Notes: a model not told the origin generated them from the letters alone. Shown: positions 1-6,296, numbered from the stretch's first letter. The stretch is 6,498 nucleotides of DNA from JBBQZU01 sp038207425 (GCA_038207425.1 JBBQZU010000065.1:1-6498); one strand, 5' to 3'. A program made the numbers and translations.

Positions 1-1
1 T

Positions 2-109
2 GAATTGGAGTGGCTCACAGATGTACTGGGCAGAATCCAATCCCACAATCACAAAGAACTCTATCAGCTCCTACCTAATAACTGGGAAAAATATAAGCGG
101 GGGGAGTAA
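2..109 (+). CDS. IS66-family transposase (TnpC), C-terminal end only
   Basis: This is the 3' end of a gene that begins before the window. Frame 2 is open from the first base to a TAA at 107-109 and encodes 35 residues. The stretch EWLTDVLGRIQSHN followed by YQLLPNNWEKYK matches the typical C-terminal signature of IS66 transposases, in which a WL-DVL-RI motif is followed by ELLP-NW just before the stop. IS66 TnpC is the DDE-type transposase that moves the element. The catalytic residues lie upstream and cannot be seen, so it is unknown whether the copy is intact. The element runs into the window from the left and ends just before the membrane-protein gene. Family assignment rests on a short but characteristic tail. 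Confidence 0.75.
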   Translation, partial: ELEWLTDVLGRIQSHNHKELYQLLPNNWEKYKRGE

Positions 110-139
110 GTCGGCCATATGGGTTGCTCGGACGGATAC
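110..139. mobile_element. Probable right end of the IS66-family element
   Basis: IS66 elements normally end within a few tens of bases after the tnpC stop. Here the bases after TAA lead to GGACGGATAC at 130-139, whose reverse complement GTATCCGTCC resembles IS66 terminal repeats, which usually start with GTA and contain CGTCC or a near variant. If 139 is the last base of the element, the adjacent 8 bp (ATAAAATC, 140-147) would be the target duplication. The left end is outside the window, so the boundary is an inference. Confidence 0.35.
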
Positions 140-148
140 ATAAAATCA

Positions 149-175
149 ATAGGAGATACTTCGGCAAGTACCTAT
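149..175. repeat. Small imperfect hairpin next to the IS end
   Basis: ATAGG at 149-153 pairs with CCTAT at 171-175, and inside it ACTT (158-161) pairs with AAGT (166-169) around a CGGC loop, with an asymmetric internal loop between. A run of four Ts follows only at 184-187, so it is not a clear intrinsic terminator. It could slow read-through from the transposase gene or be incidental. Confidence 0.25.
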
Positions 176-198
176 TTGACAGAGTTTTAATAGCTTTG
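175..198 (+). promoter_or_regulatory. Possible Bacteroidota-type promoter for the membrane protein and SDR genes
   Basis: TAGCTTTG at 191-198 is an exact match to the Bacteroidota -7 element TAnnTTTG. A TTTG at 175-178 could be the -33 element, but the spacer is only 12 bp where about 17-23 is usual, so support is partial. Initiation just after 200 would leave a leader of roughly 110 bases before the TTG start at 313. It lies outside the likely IS end, so it may be the original promoter of the downstream genes. Confidence 0.3.
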
Positions 199-312
199 GG
201 AACGCAATACTGGTACGTAAACGGATAATCATATTGGCTTTTATTTAGAAATTGACCCGCAACCATAGGTTCGCATTGGGACCTACGCATACATTTACCA
301 AAAAATCAAAAC

Positions 313-1635
313 TTGGAGCTACCATACGTATTGCTTTTTGTCACACTGTTCGCCTTCATCATAGCGAGGTGGTCTTTTTTTCGCGTAAGCGGGATCAGGC
401 AGCGTTATATGGTAGGCGCCTACCTGCTAAAAATTTCATTTGGGCTTGGCCTTGCTTACGTGTACCAAACATTCTACAACGACCGGCATACAAGCGATGC
501 CTACAGGTTTTATGACGATGCGGCCGTCATACACCGCAGTCTGCAGGATGAAGGCCCCGGCATCTATATAAAACTCCTTACGGGCGCAAGAATGCGCAAT
601 GACTCCACCGCAATGCGATACTATCAGGAAATGACGCATATGGAGCGCCCTTTCTACACAGGATTTCTGAATGATAATGCCACCATAATCCGCGCAAACG
701 CCGTCGTGATGCACATATCACGCGGGGTGTACCACGTGCATACCGCTGTGTGGTGTTTTATTTCAATGATTGGACTTACTGCACTGCTGCGGCTGCTGCT
801 CCAGTTTTTTCCGCGAAAGCGGGCTGCTATGTTCTTTTCGGTATTTCTATTGCCCACCGTCTTGTTCTGGGGTTCGGGAGTGTTGAAGGAAGGCATACTC
901 TTGTTGGGTCTCGGGCTTTTTCTGCTTGGATTTTTCAGGTTTATCTATGGCACGCAACGCAAGCGGGATGTTGCAAAACTCCTTATTGGTCTCATAATTC
1001 TCCTTTTCACCAAAGGATATGTGCTCTTTTGTATGGTACCTGCACTTGCAGGCTTGCTGCTCACTAAAGCTACCGGCGGGCGGAGATTCTGGTTGTGGTT
1101 TAGCCTGCCTCATGCGCTTGCGGTTATTTTGCTCTTTGCCGGTCCCTACCTGGGCGATGGTTTTAAAATTTCTGAGTTGATGGATCTCAAGCAAAAGGCC
1201 TTTTACAATGTTGCCGCTATGAGCAATTCAGGTTCTTTACTAGAATTAAAGCCCATACAAACACCGGCTGATGTGGTGCTGAATATTCCACAGGCACTCA
1301 TGGCTACTTACCTGCGCCCGTGGCCCTGGGAGTGGACCAAAATACTCTACGTACCGGCATCGCTCGAAAATCTGTTGCTGCTTGCATGTTTACTCACCAT
1401 GCTATGGAATTTCAGAAGACCCTATGGACTTGTAGTACCCATTTTTGCATTCAGCTTGAGTTTTATCCTGATACTCGGCACCCTTACCGGAGAAGTGGTA
1501 CCTGTGCTTGGAGCTTTGGTGCGCTACAAGACGCCTGCGCTGATCTTTCTTTTTGCGATGACCTTTGCCTGCACCGATCACGTACTTTTGCAGCGACGAC
1601 TGCCCTTTATAAGAAGAATATTGAGAAAATTATGA
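313..1635 (+). CDS. Multi-pass inner-membrane protein of unknown function, GT-C/EpsG-like
   Basis: The product is 440 residues with about nine or ten hydrophobic segments, roughly at 4-18, 34-51, 145-165, 171-187, 193-212, 219-250, 258-279, 351-366, 371-391 and 397-420. A long polar loop (about 52-140) follows the second segment and holds the acidic stretch DAYRFYDD (62-69). Two motifs, PTVLFWGSGVLKEG (181-194) and LVRYKTP near 402-408, recur in membrane proteins of surface-polysaccharide loci, including GT39-like and EpsG-like families. A role in glycan transfer or polymerisation is therefore an inference; no catalytic residue can be assigned. The start is uncertain. The frame opens after a TGA at 253-255 and the first usable codon is TTG 313, which keeps the first membrane segment; the first ATG (409) would remove it. 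The stop overlaps the next gene's ATG, which implies translational coupling. No frameshift is seen. Confidence 0.7.
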   Translation: MELPYVLLFVTLFAFIIARWSFFRVSGIRQRYMVGAYLLKISFGLGLAYVYQTFYNDRHTSDAYRFYDDAAVIHRSLQDEGPGIYIKLLTGARMRNDSTAMRYYQEMTHMERPFYTGFLNDNATIIRANAVVMHISRGVYHVHTAVWCFISMIGLTALLRLLLQFFPRKRAAMFFSVFLLPTVLFWGSGVLKEGILLLGLGLFLLGFFRFIYGTQRKRDVAKLLIGLIILLFTKGYVLFCMVPALAGLLLTKATGGRRFWLWFSLPHALAVILLFAGPYLGDGFKISELMDLKQKAFYNVAAMSNSGSLLELKPIQTPADVVLNIPQALMATYLRPWPWEWTKILYVPASLENLLLLACLLTMLWNFRRPYGLVVPIFAFSLSFILILGTLTGEVVPVLGALVRYKTPALIFLFAMTFACTDHVLLQRRLPFIRRILRKL

Positions 1636-2408
1636 GCGAAAAATCTACACAGAAAACGGCTCTTGTTACAGGCGCCACATCGGGTTTCGGACTGGCTATA
1701 GCACAGAGGTTGGCGGCAGCCGGGTACCATCTTATCATTACCGGTAGGCGTACAGAGCGGCTGAAAGAAGTAGCTGCAGAATTACAAAGCACACATGGTA
1801 CTGTTGTGCTGCCACTGACATTTGATGTGCGCGACAGGAAGGTTGTTGAAAAAACTATAGCCTCCCTTCCGGAAAATTGGAAGCAGATAAACCTGCTGGT
1901 AAACAATGCAGGCCTTGCATTGGGCAAAGCCACCTTACCCAACGGCGACCCCGCCGACTGGGATACTATGATTGACACCAATGTGAAAGGCCTGCTCTAC
2001 GTAACGCGCGCGGTATTGCCCTTTTTGAGACATTCAACGGGCGCTGCGCATATCGTTAACATCGGCTCCATAGCCGGCACCGAAGTGTACCCGGGTGGCA
2101 ACGTGTATTGCGCATCGAAGCACGCGGTAGATGCGATAAGCAAGGCGCTGAGACAAGAACTTTTGCCGGAAGGCATACGCGTAAGCCAAATACGCCCGGG
2201 TCTCTCTGAAACGGAGTTCTCATTGGTGCGCTTTAAAGGCGACGCTACCAAAGCCAAAGATGTATACAAAGGCTATGAAGCCCTGGCTGCCGGTGATATA
2301 GCCGACCTACTGATGTACGTTGTAAATGCCCCGGCCCATGTATGCATCAACGATGTAGAGATTACCCCTACTGCGCAGGCAAATGCGGCGATGTTGTATA
2401 TTCCTTGA
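1632..2408 (+). CDS. NADP-dependent short-chain dehydrogenase, YdfG-like
   Basis: This 258-residue cytoplasmic oxidoreductase belongs to the classical SDR family. The nucleotide-binding motif TGATSGFG is at 13-20. The GRR at 38-40 after the second strand favours NADP(H) over NAD(H). NNAG is at 91-94. The catalytic tetrad is complete: Asn117, Ser146, Tyr159 and Lys163 (YCASK). PG at 189-190 and the TEFSLVRFKGD stretch (194-204) match Escherichia coli YdfG, which oxidises L-allo-threonine, serine and 3-hydroxy acids and also reduces malonic semialdehyde. Length is close to the usual 248. The true substrate here is not proven. The start is the ATG at 1632, overlapping the previous stop as ATGA. 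The frame stays open upstream to 1320, but that part is a shadow of the membrane gene. Conserved catalysis suggests a working enzyme; its link to the membrane protein is unclear. Confidence 0.92.
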   Translation: MSEKSTQKTALVTGATSGFGLAIAQRLAAAGYHLIITGRRTERLKEVAAELQSTHGTVVLPLTFDVRDRKVVEKTIASLPENWKQINLLVNNAGLALGKATLPNGDPADWDTMIDTNVKGLLYVTRAVLPFLRHSTGAAHIVNIGSIAGTEVYPGGNVYCASKHAVDAISKALRQELLPEGIRVSQIRPGLSETEFSLVRFKGDATKAKDVYKGYEALAAGDIADLLMYVVNAPAHVCINDVEITPTAQANAAMLYIP

Positions 2409-2431
2409 ACCCTGCCGGGCTTAAGATGAAA

Positions 2432-2444
2432 AGCACAAAGTGCT
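2432..2444. repeat. Short perfect hairpin after the SDR gene
   Basis: AGCAC (2432-2436) and GTGCT (2440-2444) form a 5-bp stem with an AAA loop, 23 bases after the SDR stop. No T-run follows, so it is not a typical intrinsic terminator. It may be incidental or help stabilise the 3' end of the upstream transcript. Confidence 0.2.
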
Positions 2445-2482
2445 ACCAAGTCCCAGAGACAACAGCAGGGCTTACGTGCAGC

Positions 2483-2511
2483 TTGCGTTATCAATTTTCC
2501 CAATAACTTTG
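2483..2511 (+). promoter_or_regulatory. Bacteroidota sigma-ABfr-type promoter for the amidohydrolase gene
   Basis: TAACTTTG at 2504-2511 matches the TAnnTTTG -7 consensus exactly, and TTG at 2483-2485 fits the core of the -33 element with an 18-bp spacer. Transcription would begin near 2518 and give a leader of under 20 bases before the ATG at 2536. No Shine-Dalgarno sequence is present, which is common in this phylum. This suggests the amidohydrolase is transcribed separately from the membrane protein-SDR pair. It is the best promoter match in the window. Confidence 0.6.
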
Positions 2512-2535
2512 GCAAATAAATTTACCTGACTTTCT

Positions 2536-4173
2536 ATGATAAATTACCGTACAAACTCGATTTTCGCCGCTGTATTCCTATCAACGCTCCTACCATCGTG
2601 CATGCAAACCCAGGATGCAGACCTGATAGTACACAATGCGACGATCTATTCCACAGACGAAAATTTTACCACCTACGAGGCCATGGCAATACGCGATGGC
2701 AAAATTTTAGAGTTGGGCCCAGAGCGGGAAATACTGAACCGGTACCGCGCCAAGGACAAGATGGATGCGCGAAAAATGTACATCTACCCGGGATTCATTG
2801 ATGCGCACTCACACTTTATGGGTTATGCGCGAAACAAGGGTGAAATTGCCCTTTGGGGTTCGGCAACGGAAGATGAAATGATAGCACGTGTGGTGGCTTT
2901 CGCCAAAAACAGTGACAGGCACTGGATTGTGGGGCGCGGTTGGGACCAAAATCTGTGGCCCGGTCAGCAATGGCCTACACGCGCCTCGCTCGACAGTCTT
3001 TTTCCCGACAGGCCTGTATACCTTACAAGAGTGGACGGTCATGCAGCGATTGTAAATGCCGAAGCACTGCGCCTTGCGGAAATCACAGCCCAAAGCAATA
3101 TACCCGGTGGAGCGGTGGTACTTGATGCCAAAGGAATCCCGACAGGTCTGCTTATTGACGCTGCCAAAGACCGGGTAAAGGACATCATCCCTACTATCAG
3201 CGGTGCTCAACTCCTTTCGCTATTGCAAAAAGCCGAAGCCGATTGTTTTGCCTTTGGCCTTACGGGAGTAACCGATGCGGGCATCAAGGTGAGTGATGCC
3301 ATGCTGCTCGACTCACTGCACAAGGCTGGGGTGCTTTCGCTCAGAATAAATGCATTTCTCAAGCCCGATGCGGCGACATATAGCTTTATGCAAAATGGAC
3401 CTTTCGTGACCGACCAACTTACCGCGCGCTCAGTAAAACTCTATGGCGATGGAGCGCTGGGTTCGCGTGGTGCGCTGCTCAAAAAGCCCTATACCGACGA
3501 TCCTGGCAATACCGGACTTGCACTCATGACCGACAGCACATTGAACTACTGGGCGGATGCTTGCAAGAAATATGGATACCAACTCTGTACCCACGCCATC
3601 GGCGATTCGGCCAATGCCTGGATACTGCAAGGTTATGGCCGCGTGCTGAAAGAAACAAACGACCTGCGCTGGCGTATCGAACACGCTCAGATTGTAAGCC
3701 CTGAAGACCTGAAATTGTTTCGCGAATACGCCATCATACCCTCAGTGCAGCCCGTGCACACCACCAGCGATATGGCTTGGGCGGGCGACCGACTTGGCCC
3801 GGAGCGTATAGCACACGCCTACGCGTACAAATCACTCGAAGGGGCACTTGGAATGCTCGCCCTTGGCACTGATGCTCCTGTGGAATCGTTCAGTCCGCTG
3901 GAAAATTTCTACGCCGCGGTATTCCGCAAAAAGCCATTCCAAATATCTTCTGTAGCCTATTATCCCGATGAAGCAATGAGCCGTGAATCAGCCCTGCGCG
4001 GTTTGACCATCTGGGCTGCGCTCTCAGCATTCGAAGAAGAGAAAAAGGGAAGTCTGGAACCCGGAAAAATGGCCGACTTTGTAATTCTTGACCGCGACAT
4101 TATCAAAGCGGCTGAGGCTGAAGTTGTGAACACGCGTGTGGTGGGCACCTATCTGAATGGGCTGAAGCAATGA
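2536..4173 (+). CDS. Lipoprotein amidohydrolase, YtcJ-like (amidohydrolase 3 family)
   Basis: This 545-residue metal-dependent hydrolase has a lipoprotein signal: a hydrophobic segment (8-19) ends in LLPSC with the lipidated cysteine at 22, so it is probably anchored on the periplasmic side of a membrane. The composite beta domain starts at IVHNATIYS (31-39). Metal-binding motifs follow the amidohydrolase order: HSH (His91, His93), Lys301 in KLYGDGALGS as candidate carboxylated or bridging lysine, His353 in THAIGD, His383 in RIEHAQ, and Asp446 in LGTDAP. GRGWDQNLWP (133-142) and RVDGHA (165-170) are typical of the YtcJ/NfdA branch, which includes an N-substituted formamide deformylase. The C-terminal GSLEPGKMADFVILD is the usual closing motif. 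Length is normal for the family. The substrate cannot be inferred; family members act on amides and related bonds. It is intact, with its own promoter. Confidence 0.9.
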   Translation: MINYRTNSIFAAVFLSTLLPSCMQTQDADLIVHNATIYSTDENFTTYEAMAIRDGKILELGPEREILNRYRAKDKMDARKMYIYPGFIDAHSHFMGYARNKGEIALWGSATEDEMIARVVAFAKNSDRHWIVGRGWDQNLWPGQQWPTRASLDSLFPDRPVYLTRVDGHAAIVNAEALRLAEITAQSNIPGGAVVLDAKGIPTGLLIDAAKDRVKDIIPTISGAQLLSLLQKAEADCFAFGLTGVTDAGIKVSDAMLLDSLHKAGVLSLRINAFLKPDAATYSFMQNGPFVTDQLTARSVKLYGDGALGSRGALLKKPYTDDPGNTGLALMTDSTLNYWADACKKYGYQLCTHAIGDSANAWILQGYGRVLKETNDLRWRIEHAQIVSPEDLKLFREYAIIPSVQPVHTTSDMAWAGDRLGPERIAHAYAYKSLEGALGMLALGTDAPVESFSPLENFYAAVFRKKPFQISSVAYYPDEAMSRESALRGLTIWAALSAFEEEKKGSLEPGKMADFVILDRDIIKAAEAEVVNTRVVGTYLNGLKQ

Positions 4174-4177
4174 GATT

Positions 4178-4197
4178 GGAGATGCCCATTTCCTTTT
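4178..4197 (+). terminator. Weak candidate terminator after the amidohydrolase gene
   Basis: GGAGAT (4178-4183) pairs with ATTTCC (4188-4193), including one G-U pair, around a GCCC loop and is followed by TTTT (4194-4197). It begins four bases after the stop codon, which fits a terminator, but stem and T-run are both short. Confidence 0.3.
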
Positions 4198-4231
4198 CAG
4201 GAATCAAAATTGGCGCGGTTTATTACTGAAC

Positions 4232-4252
4232 TAGCTCTTTTTAAGTGAGCTA
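4232..4252. repeat. Inverted repeat TAGCTC/GAGCTA
   Basis: Perfect 6-bp arms at 4232-4237 and 4247-4252 flank a 9-base AT-rich loop. It sits between the plus-strand amidohydrolase and the minus-strand ATPase relic, where a terminator for converging transcription could be expected. The minus-strand reading is not followed by a T-run, so it is a weak candidate. Confidence 0.25.
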
Positions 4253-4321
4253 ATGATGATGCCAGGATATCCATGATTAATCCTGAACAAATTCTAAAAC
4301 TCCCTTGTGATAAATTATGAT

Positions 4322-4735
4322 TCAATACAAAAACCCAAACATCCACAAAGGGATAGTTCCTTTGGCTCCGTATTCCACGTCATTAAGCGCCAAGAAACTC
4401 TGTGTGCTTTGGGGTAACTGACTGCGGTCTTTGTTCTTCCGTCCTGTTTTAAAAGTGTATTTCTCATCAACCAGAAAGTCGCCCTTTTCAGGAAAATGAA
4501 GGCTGTGCCCAAAACCCACCTGATTGGCAAAAAATGTTTCGCGGAGAACCCCGGTTTCCATCCCGTGACCGAACATATAGCCGAGGTTGGTATTGTTCAG
4601 AAAGAGCTTGTTTGCATACTGGAGCAGTCAGGTGGTTTTGCCTGTACCTCACGCCCCGCGAATACCGGACAGCCAATGCTCCGCATCTAGCAAACCCAGT
4701 AATGACGCCCCAAGATTGAATTTCAAGTCGGAAAT
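4322..4735 (-). pseudogene. AAA_14/DUF4143-type ATPase relic, internally deleted
   Basis: Reading the minus strand in one frame, WLSGIRGA (4675-4652) leads into a P-loop, GTGKTT (4648-4631), then LLQYAN, and directly into KLFLNNTNLGYMF, VLRETFFANQVGF, GDFLVDEKYTFKTGRKNK, and IPLWMFGFLY before TGA (4324-4322). In intact Bacteroidota ATPases of this family the Walker A motif lies near the N-terminus, while the LDNTNL, RETFFFNQ, YTFEVGGKNK and PLW-FG-Y motifs form the end of a protein of roughly 400 residues. About 230-250 middle residues, including Walker B, are therefore missing, with the junction near 4606-4615. Two TGA codons (4651-4649, probably from an Arg CGA, and 4630-4628) bracket the P-loop, and the frame is closed upstream by TGA at 4738-4736. 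No start codon or N-terminal 35 or so residues are recognisable. The longest open piece, from ATG 4576, would give an 84-residue fragment without ATPase function. Intact family members are of uncertain cellular role. Confidence 0.75.
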
Positions 4736-4803
4736 TCACTTCAGATTTTTGTCAATAAAGACATCCAAACTTTACAGTTAGATAAACACATATGGTATTT
4801 TTT

Positions 4804-5017
4804 TGTACAGCGTACTATACAGATTTGAGTATTAATGCCAAATGTGATGTACAGTCTAAGAAGACACAATCATGAAAAATGACCAACAACTCGTCAGTCT
4901 GCATGTACAGGGATATTAAAAAGAGCCCGCCCGCTCAGACCTGTATACTATTGAAAAAGAACAGATCAGGAAACCGCAAAACCAAAGTCTTAGGGAATAT
5001 ATTTGTAAAACTGTACA
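4804..5017. repeat. Four TGTACA sites, three as TGTACAG and one as CTGTACA
   Basis: TGTACAG occurs at 4804-4810, 4848-4854 and 4904-4910, and its reverse complement CTGTACA at 5011-5017. The core TGTACA is a palindrome expected about once in 4 kb by chance; I found only one other copy in the window (near 2778). A related pair, TATACAG at 4816-4822 and CTGTATA at 4941-4947, is also present. The cluster lies upstream of the T9SS-type gene and could be a set of regulator sites; no regulator is known. Confidence 0.4.
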
Positions 5018-5027
5018 AGCAATATGA
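4872..5027 (+). pseudogene. Possible unrecognised coding relic with one in-frame stop
   Basis: From ATG 4872 the frame reads MKNDQQLVSLHVQGY, meets TAA at 4917-4919, then continues for 35 further codons (KEPARSDLYTIEKEQIRK and on to SLREYICKTVQAI) to TGA at 5025-5027. The downstream part has a protein-like, charged composition with fewer odd residues than the overlapping frame. I do not recognise a family. It may be the 5' end of a lost gene, which would suit this decayed region, or simply an accidental open stretch. Confidence 0.2.
4998..5005 (+). promoter_or_regulatory. Candidate -7 element (TATATTTG) for the T9SS-type gene
   Basis: TATATTTG matches TAnnTTTG exactly and lies 66 bases before the ATG at 5072. 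No TTG or TTTG is found at the expected distance upstream, so only half of a promoter is visible. A TGTACA site follows at 5012-5017, where a bound protein could interfere with initiation. Confidence 0.3.
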
Positions 5028-5071
5028 TGTTGTGGATGTAAGGAATGAATTGATCTCAAATAAGATAAACC

Positions 5072-6013
5072 ATGAAAATAAAACCTAGCCTAATCCTTCT
5101 CGCTCTGACCTTTGCCAGTTCTGCACAGTAGCAACTTTCCATGCTTCAGGAAGGCAATGAATGGTGCTGCAATGTGTACTGTTTGCTCAACCCCCAATGC
5201 GGATATAAGCACTACAGTGCAGAGGGAGCAATAACAGTTGGCGGGCAAACGGGACGCAATGTTTCATCTTTCACCCTTCAGGAAATGGGAATTGAAGAAA
5301 CCCGTACCGACATTTTACGCCAGTCGAACGACACGATATACTGCTACTCTGAAGAAGCCGGTGTATGGCATCTATTGTATGATTTTGGCGCCCAGCCCGG
5401 AGATATATGGGAAATTCAAACCGAACTGCACGTGGGTTACGATGAACCCGGTGAACCTGAAATTTTTAAAGTTTTGGTTGATGCCATCAATCAGGTCACC
5501 ATCGGGGAGAATATGCACAGGGTAATCTATACTTCGGCCTGCAGCGACAATATTGAATTAAGCAGTTACCACTTTGGGCATAACGGAGGGCGCATCATCG
5601 ACGGCATCGGGCCGGTTGACATGGCTCATGGACTCACAGGACAAAGCATCAACGAATTGCTACTACTTCGAAACCCGAGTTTTGCGTGTTTCATTGCTGA
5701 TGGAGCGCTGATATGGGGTAGCAGCGCAAGTCCTTGCTACACGCTGAATACAGCCAATGCGCATAGCGATAGGGCAGAATTGAATCTTTACCCCAATCCG
5801 GTAGTGGACCTATTTTAAATCACCCTTCCGGAAAATGCTGCCACATTGCATCTGTATAGCGCTGACGGCAAATTGCAAAAGGCAATAAATCCCGGCGATC
5901 AACCGGTTTCACGGGAAATCTCAATCGCTGATTTGACAGCGGGTTTTTATCTGGTCAATGTTACAGACACCCGCGGCGGATCGCTTGGGAAAAAAAGGAT
6001 TGTGAAATTGTGA
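5072..6013 (+). pseudogene. Secreted T9SS-cargo-type protein gene with two in-frame stops
   Basis: One frame runs 313 codons from ATG 5072 to TGA 6011-6013, interrupted by TAG at codon 20 (5129-5131) and TAA at codon 249 (5816-5818). Codons 1-19 form a signal peptide ending ASSAQ. The middle holds LLYDFGAQPGD (101-111), DGIGPV (about 177-182) and CFIADGALIW (206-215), a pattern common in Bacteroidota secreted proteins of unknown function. From about 236 comes a type A T9SS sorting domain: LYPNP (239-243), then after the TAA a LHLYSADGKL strand, ADLTAGFYLVNV and the terminal GKKRIVKL. Such domains direct export across the outer membrane. Because both sides of each stop stay in frame and keep recognisable motifs, the stops look recent. 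The first TAG sits where a CAG would fit. Initiation at ATG 5141 could give 225 residues lacking both export signals. Stop readthrough or sequencing error are the alternatives. Confidence 0.8.
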
Positions 6014-6117
6014 AGACGTTGATCGGCGCATTCCGAATTGAGGCGGTTTGATGAAATGATTTTTCGCAACCAATTCAACTATCAGCCGGAGAGCCTACAT
6101 CTGATTTAATGTTTTAT

Positions 6118-6213
6118 GGTGATCGTATTCACCGAAATAGTTCATTTTTGGTGAATGCATTCACCAGATTTCATGTTTTTCGGTGAAAATGTTGATATAT
6201 AATTCGGGGGTGA
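6118..6213. repeat. Three-unit, 32-bp-period GGTGA/TCACC palindrome array
   Basis: GGTGA starts at 6118, 6150 and 6182, exactly 32 bp apart, and TCACC starts at 6129 and 6161, also 32 bp apart. Unit 1 is GGTGATCGTATTCACC, unit 2 is GGTGAATGCATTCACC (a perfect palindrome, 18 bp as 6149-6166), and unit 3 keeps only the left half. Another GGTGATC (6209-6215) repeats the start of unit 1. Outer arms TTCACCGAAA (6128-6137) and TTTCGGTGAA (6178-6187) are perfect inverted repeats centred on the same point as the 18-bp palindrome. A period near three helical turns places the sites on one DNA face, which suits cooperative binding of a dimeric regulator. The binding protein is unknown. Confidence 0.7.
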
Positions 6214-6218
6214 TCAAC
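6191..6218. repeat. Inverted repeat GTTGAT/ATCAAC beside the array
   Basis: GTTGAT (6191-6196) and ATCAAC (6213-6218) are perfect 6-bp arms separated by 16 bases containing TATATAATT. The AT-rich centre resembles a promoter core, so this could be a promoter with a flanking operator, directly after the GGTGA array. No -33/-7 pair of the Bacteroidota type is evident. Confidence 0.25.
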
Positions 6219-6296
6219 TAAAAAGTTTGAATATGCGCTGGCATTTAGCAATCAAAGATGAGCACAACTCCATGTTCGACAGAATTTCTGTTACGA

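Larger units (their letters stand above)
4736..5071. other. AT-rich non-coding stretch with clustered TGTACA sites
   Basis: This interval separates the ATPase relic from the T9SS-type gene. It is AT-rich compared with 313-4173. It contains four TGTACA hexamers (separate entry), a possible coding relic at 4872-5027 (separate entry), and a candidate -7 element at 4998-5005. An open frame at 4879-5088 codes for a basic, asparagine- and lysine-rich peptide with no recognisable motif and runs into the next gene's start, so it is not called as a gene. No RNA gene or clear terminator is seen. Confidence 0.5.

Noticed and set aside
75..290. 71-codon minus-strand frame across the IS end
   Set aside because: It crosses the likely IS boundary and overlaps the transposase tail, with no protein-family features.
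1320..1631. Upstream extension of the SDR frame to 362 codons
   Set aside because: The added part overlaps the membrane-protein gene in another frame and has no SDR features; the family N-terminus fits ATG 1632.
4496..4781. Plus-strand open frames over 4496-4781
   Set aside because: They are antisense to the ATPase relic, whose minus-strand frame carries the recognisable motifs.
4879..5088. 69-codon plus-strand open frame
   Set aside because: No motif, no clear start signal, and it runs into the start of the T9SS-type gene in another frame.
5072..6013. Reassigned TAG/TAA codons (alternative genetic code), since the three intact genes and this one all end in TGA
   Set aside because: The three large intact genes contain no internal TAG or TAA, the transposase fragment ends in TAA, and the ATPase relic uses TGA both as internal and final stop. 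Four TGA endings are easily chance.
6118..6213. CRISPR array
   Set aside because: Units are spaced head to tail at 32 bp with no distinct spacers of 30 or more bases, only three diverging copies, and no cas gene in view.
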